NCBI RefSeq assembly: GCF_052115385.1
Contig: NZ_JBFRGP010000002.1
Location: forward strand, 310,001-374,000
Source: Dyella_D sp052115385
Lineage (GTDB): Bacteria; Pseudomonadota; Gammaproteobacteria; Xanthomonadales; Rhodanobacteraceae
DNA: 64,000 nucleotides
Direction: 5' to 3'
The notes beneath the pieces were generated by a model. That model made no database searches. It had not been told where the DNA came from and saw only the letters and a program-made list of their open reading frames with translations. The position numbers and the translations under genes are program-made. Within the stretch, counting starts at the first letter, position 1. The number at the start of each line of letters is the position of its first letter. Of this stretch, positions 35,901 to 44,594 are shown piece by piece.

Positions 35901-38900
35901 CCAGGCCGAGCATCTGCCGGTAGCGGAAATCGTCCTCGAGCGCCGCGGCGAGGCGGTCGCGCCGGTGCGCGGCGGCGCGCAGCGGATGCGCCGGTGCGGC
36001 GCCGGCGGCATCGTTCTGCGGCCCGAACGGCAAGCCGAGCGGGCTGACGTTGAAATACGCATTGGCGGCGAAGCCGGCCGACAGCGTGTTGTACAGCGCA
36101 TACATCGAGGCGCGCGCGAAGGTTTCCTTGTCGCCCGGGGTCGGGTTCGGCGGCAGCGTCGGCGGGCCGAGGTTGGCGCGTTCGAGTGCGATGCCGACAT
36201 TGGCCGGCCCGATGGTGGTGCGCGGTTCCAGCCCCTGCGTATCGAGCTGCAGCACCGTGCCGGCGACCAGCAGCCTGGGCGTGGCGGCGATCAGCACCGC
36301 CAGCGCGTCGAGCGACAGGCCGTAGTAGCGCGCGATCGAGCCCAATGTCTGGCCGGGCTTGGCATTGGCAGCGACCACGTATTCCACGGTCGGGATGTAG
36401 AACACCGCGCCGAGCGCAACCGCCACGCCCGGATTGAGCTTGACGATGTCCGCGGCGGTGATCGGCGTGGCGGCGCCCTGCGAGTAATACGCCGCCAGCG
36501 TCTCCAGCGTGGTCGCCGGATTGACCACGTCGGCCGGGCCGAGCTGGCGCTGGATGCCGGCGATGGTCAGGCGCGCACCGCCGGTGACCACGGCGGCTGG
36601 ATTGTCGGTGGCGAGGCGGCCCGGCGAGATGCCGTAGATCGCCGCCAGCGTGGCCAGCGAGGCCTGGCCGTCCAGCGGCCGGCTGCTGCTGCCGCCGGGC
36701 TGCGCAACCAGTTCGACGATATCGCGCTGGCGGTCGAGGTCGTCGGTGGTGACAAAGCCGTTGACGAAATCCAGCGGCGTGTCGCCGATCGACGCGGAGC
36801 CCTGGGCTGCCAGCGTGAACACGAAGCTCAGCGTCGCGGTGCCGTTGGCGTCGAACAGCGCCGCGGGCAGGCCCGCATCGCCATCGAGCACGCGGTAATA
36901 CAGGTAGTAGCCGCCGTTGCGCACCACCGACAGTTCCCACAGCAGGCGGGCCAGTTCGGACGGCGAGTTGGCGATGCCATGCGGCGCTTCGATCTCGCCC
37001 AGCCGCGCCGCCTTGAAGGTGGTCATCGGATTGGCTTCGGTGGACAGGTTGGTCTGGGTGACGAAGGACAGGAATTCGGCCGCGCCGAGCGAGATCAGCT
37101 CGACCGCGTCGCCGGAACCGGCCGCCGCTCCCGTGGCCTGGCCATACAGCAGCGAGACGCTGGAGGTGAGCGACGGACCGAGCGCCGCCATCGCGCGCAT
37201 CATGCCGGCCAGTTGCGCGCCGGCTTCGCTGGCCGGTGCGACCAGTTCGTAGACATTCGGCAGCGACGGCGCCAGCGCCGGACCGGACGGCACCGAGCCT
37301 TCGCCTTGCGGTGCTGCATCGGCGATCGCCTGCGCCGGCATCCGCTTGATCTGCACGTCGACGCGGGTGCCCCAGGCAAAGCTGGTCAGCGGCGTGACGG
37401 TGCTTTCCGCGCCGGAAGCCGAGTTGACCACCCGCGCCGGCGCATAGCGCGGCATGCGCTGCATCAGTTCACTCAGGCTCGGGAACAGCGGTGTCAGTGC
37501 GGACTGCCGCGCCGCCGTTTCGGCGACGAAGCCGCCGGGCAGCGACCACCACGTCGGCTGCGCCAATGGATTGCCCGGGCCCTGGCCACGGTCGGTGACC
37601 CGGCCGAGCGCGGCGCGGCCGGAGGTCGACCACAGCGCGGGGTTGCCGAGCGAGACCGCGCGCGGCGCCGTGTCGGCCAGTGCCAGCGCTTCGAAACCGG
37701 GCGCGGGCTGGAAGGCACCGGTCTTCGCCCAGGTCACCACCACGTCCAGCAGGTTCCAGGCCGAGGTGAGTTCCACCTCGGCGTTCTTGCCGGGTGCGTT
37801 GTTGAACTGCACGAAGTCCAGCGGCACGTCGTGCGACTTGTCGGCGCGCGCGACTTCGATGCTGTAGTTGCCGCCAGTCAGCGTCGACGGCGTCGGGAAC
37901 TGCTGGCCGGTGAGCTGGTACAGGCCGTAGCCCGCCTGGTCGGTGCGATAGAGGAAGCGCTCCGACAGGTTCAGCCCGCTGCCCGCGGGCAGGCGCAGGC
38001 CGAACATCAGGAAGCGCGAGACCATGCCGGCGGTCATCGCCACCTGGTCGGTGGCCTGGATCGCCGACCACAGGTCATTGGCCGGCAGCATGCTGAGGTT
38101 GGCCAGCGACAGCGCGCCGCCGTCGGCATCGAGCGCGAACAGGCCGGCGACCTGCAGGTTGCTGTCGGCCAGCACCGGCACGCTGGTCGCGAACTTCGCC
38201 GCAATGCTGCCCAGCGTATCGCCGCTGGCGCAGGTGTAGGCGAACGAAGGAATCGCCAGCGCCGCGGCAGGAGCCAGCAGGTCGGCCGCATCCAGCAGGT
38301 TGGCCTGGGTCGACAGCGCATCGAGCGTGATGCCCAGCGTCCTGGCGATCGCCGCGAAGGAATCGCCCGGCGTGGTCACGTAATCGACGCTGGCGCTGCT
38401 GGCGTCGGTCAGCTTCAGCAGCACGCCGGCGCGCAGCACGCGTGCGTCGCCATTGCCGGTCACCAGCGACGGCGGCGGTGTGGTCCAGCGCGCGGGATTG
38501 GCCGCGTCGGAGTAGCGCGCGGCCACCGTGCGCAGCGTATCGCCGGCCTGGATGGTGCTGCTCAAGCCGGCCAGCGTCAGCTTGGTGGCAAGCGTCAGCG
38601 GATGGTCCTGGTTGGGCAGGGCCACATCTTCCGGCAGCAGGTCGTTGCCGCGCTGGTTGGCCCAGTCGACGATCCAGCCGATCGAATCGGGCGCGGCGCT
38701 GCTGTTGCTCAGCTTGTAGACATAGGCATCGAGCGCATCGAGCGCGGCCTGCAGCAACTGGCGGCCGACGATGGAGAAGGTGTCGCCGAACACCAGCGAG
38801 GCCAGCGATTCGGGCGCGTCGACGTTGAAGGCGGCGCGCGCGGCGCGCTGTTCCTCGCCGATCTGCACCGCGACCTTGGCAAAGGTGTCCGAGACCTGCT

Positions 38901-41900
38901 TGCGATAGGTCGGGGTGGCGGTGGCATAGGTTTCGAACGGGACCGGCTTGCTGCCGCTGCCGCCGTTCGGATCGGGCACGCTCAAAGAGAGGCCGTCGAA
39001 CACCGGGAACAGCATGGCGCCGGCGGCCAGCGCGTCGCGCGTGGCCTGCGTGCTTGCCTGGGTGGTGGAGATGTCCAGGATGAAGCGGTCGGCGAGGAAG
39101 CCGAGCAGGTCGCCGGTGGACAGCGCCGGGTCTTCCAGGTCCGCCATCCGCGCGACGAAGGTTTCCAGTTCCGCGCGGCTGAGCCTGGACGGATCGCCGC
39201 CGAGCGCATCGACCAGCCACGGGAAGTACGCATTGCACAAAATGTCGAACGAGGTCTGGCCGGAAGCGGCGCCGTCGATCGAGGGCGCATCCATCGCGAA
39301 CAGGAACACGAAGGCGCCTTGCTGGGTCGACGGATCGGTCGCTTTCTCCGCGGCGAGCACGGTGTACTGCGGCGCGGTGACCAGGCGCAGCGTCGGCTTG
39401 TCCAGCGCTGCGGCAAGGTGCGCGGCCAGGCGGCGCGGCTGCGGCCGCAGCTGCCGCGCGCGGGCGCGAATCGCCGCGGGGCCTTCGGTCAGCAGCTCGC
39501 GCCGGCGCGCATGCGCGGCAGCGGTGAGCTTGGGGCTGTCCCATGGCGCCTTGCTGTCGGCGCCGATCACGAAGCTGGCGGTGACGGTCATGGCGAACGA
39601 CAGCGAGATCGAGATGGAGAACAGCCCGAGGTTGATCTTCACCTTGAGGCTGATGTCCACGCGCGCGGTGGCGATCAGCGGGATGGCGCGGTAGGACTCG
39701 TAGGTGATCTTCAGCGACAAGGTGATGTTGACGTTCACCGAAGCCTGGATGATCGCGAAATCCACCTTGCCGTAGAGCAGGCCGATGATGCCGACGGTGC
39801 CGCTGATCTTGAAGTAGTACTCGTCCTGCAGGCTGCCCTGGCCGGCCAGCGCCAGCTCGCGGCTGGCGGACTTGGCCGGCGAATACGGATGCCAGGCGGC
39901 AATCACGCCTTCGATGATGCCGAACACGGTCAGCGCGAAGCCGGCCTGCAGCGGTCCCTTGACGAAGTTGTAGCCGAGGCCGAGCTGCAGGCCGAGGCCG
40001 AACACGATCACCGGATTGAACGTGCCCAGCTCGGTGCGCGGCACCTGGGTGGCGGTGGCGCCGCTGAGCTTGCCGAAGTACAGGCCGCCGGAGCCGAGCA
40101 CCGGCACGCCGTAGACGATCGCCGAGATCGAGAACGAGCGGCGGAAATCCAGGTTGTACGGGAAGCCGATATCGATCAGGAAATCGCCGTTGGTGTAGAC
40201 CTGGATGCCGATCTGCGGCAGCACCACCGAGACCGCGCCGAAATTGAGGTTGCGGATCGAATCGGGGAAGGTGAATTCCAGCTGGAACAGGCCGATATCG
40301 TCGGTGATCTTCTTGTACAGAATGTCCACGACCAGGCCGGCCAGTCCGCCGGCGCGCGGGCCGGCGAGCGCCAGGCGTAGGCCGTACAGATTCGGATCGT
40401 TGAACACCACCTTGACGTCGACCGTCCACACCCCGGCGATCTTCAGCACGCCCATATGGCCGGCGATCAGCCAATGGTTGGCTGGGTCGTAATAGGGGAT
40501 GCCTTTCTGGATCGAACCATCGTTGGCGGTCGGGTTGACCGGGTTCTGCCTGGCGATGGTGTTCGGCACGCCTTCGAGCGCGAGGATCGCTTCCTGCGTG
40601 GTGGCGAAGTTCTGGTAGCCGGTGATGCCGATGCGCTGGCCCAGCGCGAGCAGGTACAGCTTGAAGTATTCGTCGCCAGCGCCGGGCACCGGCGGCATGT
40701 TCTGCACGTCCTGGCCCTTGGCGGGATCGAGCAGGTCGCCCATGGTCCCCTGCAGAGGCGAGGGCACCGTGCCGTCGATGGCCAGGGTGACCTTGCCGTC
40801 GGTATCGCGGCGGAAGATCAGGCCCTTGATTACGATAAAGCCGAGATTGAGCGGGCTCGACAGCGTGTACGAAGCGGACAGCCGGTTCTTGACGCCGGAC
40901 TTCAGCGACACGATCAGGCTCAGGCCGTCGAGCGAGATCTGGTTGAGCAGGTCCCACGGCGAGGACAAGGTGAAGTAAGGGTCGCCCAGCGTGCGCACCA
41001 GCGCCTGGATCAAGGTGCCGACCGTCCAGCCCTTCAGCGAGAAGGTGATCTGCTCCTTGCCGCTCTCGTAGCTGGCGCGGAAGCCTTCCCATTCGACGTA
41101 CAGAATATGGTTGGGCCCTTCCGCGGTGGGCTGGAACTGATAGCCCATTTTCAGTTCGAGATTGATCGCGGTGTAGACCCAGGTGCCTTCGGCCAGGCCG
41201 GAGAACTGCTGGTTCGCCGGCTTGGCGCCGTCGTAGGCGATCATCAGATGCGCCGGATCGATGCCGACCTTCTGCTCGCCCAGGTCGAACAACCAGGAAA
41301 AAGTGGTGTCGATCGCGTAGGTGGTCGGCGGCTTGCCGCCCTTGCTGGCGAGCTTCGCGTCGATGGCGAAGGTCTTGAGCAGCAAGGTGCCGGGCAGGAA
41401 GTCGGGGAAGTCGTAGCTGCCGTAGGGGTCGAAGAACTGCTGGATGACCGTGTTGATTTCCACCGGCTGGGTGAGCCGCGCCTTCAGCAGCCAGTACGCC
41501 GGATCCGCGAAGCCGTCATACGCCACCAGCACGTTGGCGCCGAGCGGACCCACCGCCAGCGTGCCGCCGATGCTGGCCTGCCATTGCGTCTTGTCGCCAT
41601 TCTTGTTCTGCGCGTCGCCCTGGGTCGGCGTCATCGCGGCCAGGGCGATGCGGCCGTCGGAGATCGCCAGGATGGGTTTGCCGCCGACTTCGAGGAAGCT
41701 CACCTGCACGTCGAAGCCGCTGCCGAAGCTGAAACTGCGCTCGGGGTAGTCCACCGTCGCGGTGATGTCCGACACGCTGGCGTCGACGCCGTCGGGCAGG
41801 GTGATCGCGCCGCCGGACAGCACGTCGACGAAGTCGCGCAGCGCCGCGGTGCCGGCAAAGCCCGCCTCGAACTGCAGGTCGGAGCCGAAGCTGACGGTGA

Positions 41901-43161
41901 ACACGCCGTTGCTGGCCGGCGTCTTGCCCTTGAAGATCTTCGGCGCCAGCGTGAACTGGGTGGAGAACTGAAACGCCTGCTGCCGGGTGGCTGCATTGAA
42001 CGGATCGATCAGCGTCCAGTCCAGCGCGAACGCGGTAAAGGTGAAATCCAGGCCGGTCGGCGCATCCGGCAGCGGCGTCCACGCCATGCCGGGCACGCTG
42101 CCGATCTGCAGCCCGATGCGCGACAGCTTCGGCGGCGCGCCGACAATGCCGGCGAGCGCCAGTCCGCGCAGGCTGACCGAGGTCATGAACTGCTGCAGCA
42201 CCGGCGGCACCGAGGACAGATAGCTGCGGCCGCCGCTCTGCGCACCGCCCGCCAGCGCGAGCATGGTCGATGGCGTGAGCTGCGGACCGCCCGTGATCGC
42301 GCGCAGCGAGATATGGAACGGCACCCGGCCATCGGCCTGCTGCGGCAGCGCCACTTCGAGCAGGAAGGCCGAAGCTTCGCCGTCCAGCGCAAGCTCCGCG
42401 GAAATGGATAGCTGCGCGGTCTGCTGGGTATCGGCGATCTGCTTGCCCTGCGGATTGGCCGGTGGCGGCAGCGCGAGCGCGAGCGCCGGCTTGCTCACCT
42501 GCAGGTAGATCAGCGAGAAGCTGCCGTCGCTCACCGAGCCGCGCAGGTTGCCGCTGGGAAACAGCACGGTCTGGTTGTTATAGGTCGACAGGTCCAGGTC
42601 GCCGCGCAGGGTCACCAGGGACGGCGGCTTGATGATCGGATCGAACAGGGTGAACAGCGGCGTCGCCGAAGGCGGTACGCCGCAGGCGATGGCCGCGCTC
42701 TGGCGCGGGCCGTTCGAACTGAGGAAGGTGAAGGTGGCCGAGCTCACCGGCAGCAGCTTGAACTGCCAGTCGGTCATGCGCGGGAACGAGGTGGTCCAGG
42801 TCCAGCCGGCCGGCTTGCTCTCGATCGCTACCACCAGGGTGGCGCCATCGGCGGACAGCGAGAAGCTGAGCTTGCCGGTGCCGTTCAAGGCCACCCCGAT
42901 GAAGGGCAGGCTGACGCCCTGCACGATGAAGCTGTCGTTGGCGACCGGGCCGACACTGCCGGGCTTGGCCGAGACCTTGAAGTCCGCCGCCGTCTTCACC
43001 TGGAAAGCCTTGGCGAGATCGGCGTCGTACGCCTTGGGCACCTGGATAGCGGGATCCGCCATGCCGGCGGTCAGGTAGGCGGCGTCGAGCGCGAACGGCG
43101 CCGCGGCATCGACGCTGGCCTTCAAGGCCGCCTGTAGGTTCTGGATCGCAGTGCTGGCCAT
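32896..43161 (-). CDS. Giant 3421-residue protein with six LysM-like modules
   Basis: An uninterrupted 3421-codon gene, the last of a five-gene operon. The product has no Sec signal. Residues 1-1210 are beta-rich, with long alternating hydrophobic strands (NPVIVFGLGLQLGLGYN near 1050; VNVNITLSLKITYES near 1135), and might form a beta-groove or barrel-like body. An Arg/Ala-rich linker lies near 1213-1253. Two groups of LysM-like modules follow: about 1533-1680 (AGDTLRTVAARYSDA; TPGDSFAAIARTLGITLDAL; ASGDTLGSIAAKFATSVPVL) and about 2147-2310 (SLATLAAIYGISPGRLATDN; TTLETLAAYYSQG; KPGQTLGSIARYYGLSLDAL). The last 1100 residues have no recognisable domain. LysM modules usually bind peptidoglycan or chitin. 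The GLGYN-rich region faintly recalls DUF6603 giant proteins, unconfirmed. It begins 11 nt after the nuclease gene with AGGGG upstream. Confidence 0.88.
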   Translation of the reverse strand: MASTAIQNLQAALKASVDAAAPFALDAAYLTAGMADPAIQVPKAYDADLAKAFQVKTAADFKVSAKPGSVGPVANDSFIVQGVSLPFIGVALNGTGKLSFSLSADGATLVVAIESKPAGWTWTTSFPRMTDWQFKLLPVSSATFTFLSSNGPRQSAAIACGVPPSATPLFTLFDPIIKPPSLVTLRGDLDLSTYNNQTVLFPSGNLRGSVSDGSFSLIYLQVSKPALALALPPPANPQGKQIADTQQTAQLSISAELALDGEASAFLLEVALPQQADGRVPFHISLRAITGGPQLTPSTMLALAGGAQSGGRSYLSSVPPVLQQFMTSVSLRGLALAGIVGAPPKLSRIGLQIGSVPGMAWTPLPDAPTGLDFTFTAFALDWTLIDPFNAATRQQAFQFSTQFTLAPKIFKGKTPASNGVFTVSFGSDLQFEAGFAGTAALRDFVDVLSGGAITLPDGVDASVSDITATVDYPERSFSFGSGFDVQVSFLEVGGKPILAISDGRIALAAMTPTQGDAQNKNGDKTQWQASIGGTLAVGPLGANVLVAYDGFADPAYWLLKARLTQPVEINTVIQQFFDPYGSYDFPDFLPGTLLLKTFAIDAKLASKGGKPPTTYAIDTTFSWLFDLGEQKVGIDPAHLMIAYDGAKPANQQFSGLAEGTWVYTAINLELKMGYQFQPTAEGPNHILYVEWEGFRASYESGKEQITFSLKGWTVGTLIQALVRTLGDPYFTLSSPWDLLNQISLDGLSLIVSLKSGVKNRLSASYTLSSPLNLGFIVIKGLIFRRDTDGKVTLAIDGTVPSPLQGTMGDLLDPAKGQDVQNMPPVPGAGDEYFKLYLLALGQRIGITGYQNFATTQEAILALEGVPNTIARQNPVNPTANDGSIQKGIPYYDPANHWLIAGHMGVLKIAGVWTVDVKVVFNDPNLYGLRLALAGPRAGGLAGLVVDILYKKITDDIGLFQLEFTFPDSIRNLNFGAVSVVLPQIGIQVYTNGDFLIDIGFPYNLDFRRSFSISAIVYGVPVLGSGGLYFGKLSGATATQVPRTELGTFNPVIVFGLGLQLGLGYNFVKGPLQAGFALTVFGIIEGVIAAWHPYSPAKSASRELALAGQGSLQDEYYFKISGTVGIIGLLYGKVDFAIIQASVNVNITLSLKITYESYRAIPLIATARVDISLKVKINLGLFSISISLSFAMTVTASFVIGADSKAPWDSPKLTAAAHARRRELLTEGPAAIRARARQLRPQPRRLAAHLAAALDKPTLRLVTAPQYTVLAAEKATDPSTQQGAFVFLFAMDAPSIDGAASGQTSFDILCNAYFPWLVDALGGDPSRLSRAELETFVARMADLEDPALSTGDLLGFLADRFILDISTTQASTQATRDALAAGAMLFPVFDGLSLSVPDPNGGSGSKPVPFETYATATPTYRKQVSDTFAKVAVQIGEEQRAARAAFNVDAPESLASLVFGDTFSIVGRQLLQAALDALDAYVYKLSNSSAAPDSIGWIVDWANQRGNDLLPEDVALPNQDHPLTLATKLTLAGLSSTIQAGDTLRTVAARYSDAANPARWTTPPPSLVTGNGDARVLRAGVLLKLTDASSASVDYVTTPGDSFAAIARTLGITLDALSTQANLLDAADLLAPAAALAIPSFAYTCASGDTLGSIAAKFATSVPVLADSNLQVAGLFALDADGGALSLANLSMLPANDLWSAIQATDQVAMTAGMVSRFLMFGLRLPAGSGLNLSERFLYRTDQAGYGLYQLTGQQFPTPSTLTGGNYSIEVARADKSHDVPLDFVQFNNAPGKNAEVELTSAWNLLDVVVTWAKTGAFQPAPGFEALALADTAPRAVSLGNPALWSTSGRAALGRVTDRGQGPGNPLAQPTWWSLPGGFVAETAARQSALTPLFPSLSELMQRMPRYAPARVVNSASGAESTVTPLTSFAWGTRVDVQIKRMPAQAIADAAPQGEGSVPSGPALAPSLPNVYELVAPASEAGAQLAGMMRAMAALGPSLTSSVSLLYGQATGAAAGSGDAVELISLGAAEFLSFVTQTNLSTEANPMTTFKAARLGEIEAPHGIANSPSELARLLWELSVVRNGGYYLYYRVLDGDAGLPAALFDANGTATLSFVFTLAAQGSASIGDTPLDFVNGFVTTDDLDRQRDIVELVAQPGGSSSRPLDGQASLATLAAIYGISPGRLATDNPAAVVTGGARLTIAGIQRQLGPADVVNPATTLETLAAYYSQGAATPITAADIVKLNPGVAVALGAVFYIPTVEYVVAANAKPGQTLGSIARYYGLSLDALAVLIAATPRLLVAGTVLQLDTQGLEPRTTIGPANVGIALERANLGPPTLPPNPTPGDKETFARASMYALYNTLSAGFAANAYFNVSPLGLPFGPQNDAAGAAPAHPLRAAAHRRDRLAAALEDDFRYRQMLGLGTFAKVNPAIDAPYAPAADNPYIGVGTPAQIALQWQDLFGNTTVTPFTSVPPGYSGAINGAAIPVRYRDTLINPSGWPQTLLYYRYAGAAGSATLDVELQLSTQNYSGQLDQARRDLALYQLVYYQLHQDYSKQNVPNITGNAVGMQLTNSLLAQPLRVLSETEAGQIRGFVAACAAYLAALVGGGQLPAPPQAKLSLAVDPASLAAGDLIELDLTLSLARQPLLVDPDIAALPGGLSVDCPVLPKPDGGESIAYTDFAKRFESVFQGANWRLRIGEGLRTQNDAGHSNSRQLWAVRFGTGGIAYQIGDAASYYAPRPIARALVNRSATLTQYPSGDSITSAFTGVDQNLWFQSVLDAVDTFLSGPTSTSVYVLDELLGADDPLVDGYLGKVLAAKQSLADSISATMAPILSTSADDSSSLWAAQTTLRQQLLAQLGPAYAAGATLVFGLDQVTGGSGDLPPRLYGQPRATLAANSANENYTLAPARLPLGPTTVDGNTYAPRLAFALTTKNVSGQAYIPLDLHYQISHMEFGRSAVPGIDGYLQSQWLAFVSGPIENALGSGTSNVPVLNRALPVPPTMTLQTGDKLHDEPASADQLPLWTYRFSYAGDQAAQDLVHVTIELNAPIDNVFTPRANALDLFTALAQFVSSYPAVAADMALSLPAIGAGTADEATVELAQRAVAAFQQQVSAIAAAHAAGAPKALAMGLVEAPARIEITMNTRLDRNGQDEAVAEILDLQINGVAASWNASAGTISNGPIVLPAPWLEIAPETYAAQPVSPPPANVVIAYRYRDSEGNYLSFDAARAIAARSIAMQGLNVLMHQHAWSSLLVERNRILTPIEDAARIKTRDDFVFQTPTVKFANPLVPRLDYTSFPLDGLAPAGAGVGAVLSAFYAALFTGGNGSIDTSATMTGAYSYRVIPGVPRTVLPIGMVPPVDTPVAPTPAPAFVTPFAGLIEHWLATEDPTRKGDAQLNYTLTLFATTAARQPLLVVSDLWRSMPP

Positions 43162-43172
43162 CGAGATATCCC

Positions 43173-44594
43173 CTAAACGTCGGTGAACAGCGCAAAGTGA
43201 TCACTGGTGCTGACGATATGGCCGTAGCGTTGCCAGGCCAGCAGCATGGTGGCATTGCCGGCATCGTAGTCGGCGGCGTCCGGCGCCTGCGGCCACACCA
43301 GCGGCACGATGGGCGCGATCTCGGCGGCGATCGGCACGCTGCCGGCCGAGGCGCCCGCAGGTACTGGCTGCACCGCCGAGAGCGGCGAGGACAGCACCGT
43401 ATTCATGATCGTCGTCTGGTAGTCGCGATGATTGTCCACCGGCCATATCAGTACGTTGTCGATCGAGTAATAGGCCGCGGACTGATAGCGATACGGCGGA
43501 TAGTACGAAGCCGTCGCGCCATCGGACCACAGGAAGCGCGAGGTCTGCTGGTTGCTGACCAGCGGCGGATCGTCGAGCGGATTGATATGCGTGCCGAAGT
43601 AGCCTTTCCATGCCTCCAGCGCAGCGGGTGTGCCTGGCGCTCCCGCCGTGGGGCGCAACAGCTGGCGATAGCTGTTGGTCACGGTCAGCGGGTCGAACGT
43701 CGTGCTGAGCGAGCCGTCGTCCTGCAGCAGGCCAGCATTGAAGTCGCCGCCGACCAGGCGGGTTTCATTCGTGCCCAGCGGGCCGACGATTTCGAACGCG
43801 GTCGACATGTCGGTAATGAACGAGGCCGCGCCCGGCGCATTGGCCGGTGCATGCACGCCGAACACGGTGAGGTTGCGCAGCGCGCCGCCGCTGGCCTCTT
43901 CGGTGAAGCTGACCATGAATGGCGGCCGCGCCGTGCCGAAGTCGAGATTGATGCCGGCCGTGCCGGAGGTCAGCAGGCGCAGCTGGATGCGCGCCGCCAC
44001 CGTGTTCTCGTCGGTGGTCCCGTTGCCGTTGTGCAGGGCACCGGCGGGAATGGTGCGGGCGGTGGTGGTCGGCGGCACCAGGAAGGCATTGATATCCACG
44101 TTCTGGTTCAGTCGCTTGTTGGTCCCGTAGGCCTTGGCCGGGCGCGTGCCCGGCAGGATCGAGGGGCCGTCGACGCCGCCCGGCCAGATGTTCGGGCCGG
44201 TGAAGTAGCGCTTGGTGGTGCCGGTCTCGCCGCGATAGAACACGGCGATCGCTTCCTGGCCCACGTTGCCGGGCTGGCCGGCCAGCACCAGCGGCGGTAC
44301 CAGGCGCCAGGTGGGGCTGATCACGGTCGGCGCCGCGGTGCGCAACCAGGTGAGCAGCTCCACCGGTGCGGTGATGCGTTGCGCCATGCGGCTGCCCTTG
44401 GTCGATTGCGCCACGGTCTCGACGATCACGATGATGTCGGGATTGGTCGCTTCGATCACGCGGTAGAGCAGCTCCGTGCGGGCCGCCGAAGACAGCGCCC
44501 AGCTCATGCCGGCGTCCGGGTCGGTGGCGCCGTCCGCGTTGTAGAAACGCTTCTGACCGAAATGCTCGACGTTCCAGAACAGGCAGCGGGTCAT
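43173..44594 (-). CDS. EEP-superfamily (DNase I-fold) nuclease or phosphatase
   Basis: The 473-residue product carries a full endonuclease/exonuclease/phosphatase active site: FWNVEHFG (Asn 8), IVIVETV (Glu 59), FGVHAPA (His 248), GGDFNAG (Asp 284, Asn 286), SIDNVLI, and STSDHFALF (Asp 465-His 466). It lacks a signal peptide. It is larger than minimal DNase I-like enzymes because of inserts between about 120 and 240. The ATG at 44594 overlaps the stop of the upstream 1213-residue gene (ATGA), and the giant LysM gene follows after 11 nt. The substrate (DNA, RNA, phospholipid or inositol phosphate) cannot be told from the sequence. Confidence 0.85.
   Translation of the reverse strand: MTRCLFWNVEHFGQKRFYNADGATDPDAGMSWALSSAARTELLYRVIEATNPDIIVIVETVAQSTKGSRMAQRITAPVELLTWLRTAAPTVISPTWRLVPPLVLAGQPGNVGQEAIAVFYRGETGTTKRYFTGPNIWPGGVDGPSILPGTRPAKAYGTNKRLNQNVDINAFLVPPTTTARTIPAGALHNGNGTTDENTVAARIQLRLLTSGTAGINLDFGTARPPFMVSFTEEASGGALRNLTVFGVHAPANAPGAASFITDMSTAFEIVGPLGTNETRLVGGDFNAGLLQDDGSLSTTFDPLTVTNSYRQLLRPTAGAPGTPAALEAWKGYFGTHINPLDDPPLVSNQQTSRFLWSDGATASYYPPYRYQSAAYYSIDNVLIWPVDNHRDYQTTIMNTVLSSPLSAVQPVPAGASAGSVPIAAEIAPIVPLVWPQAPDAADYDAGNATMLLAWQRYGHIVSTSDHFALFTDV

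Noticed and set aside
35518..40380. 1620-codon open frame on the plus strand
   Set aside because: Antisense artefact of the giant LysM gene; low-complexity Arg/Gly/Gln composition and no ribosome site.
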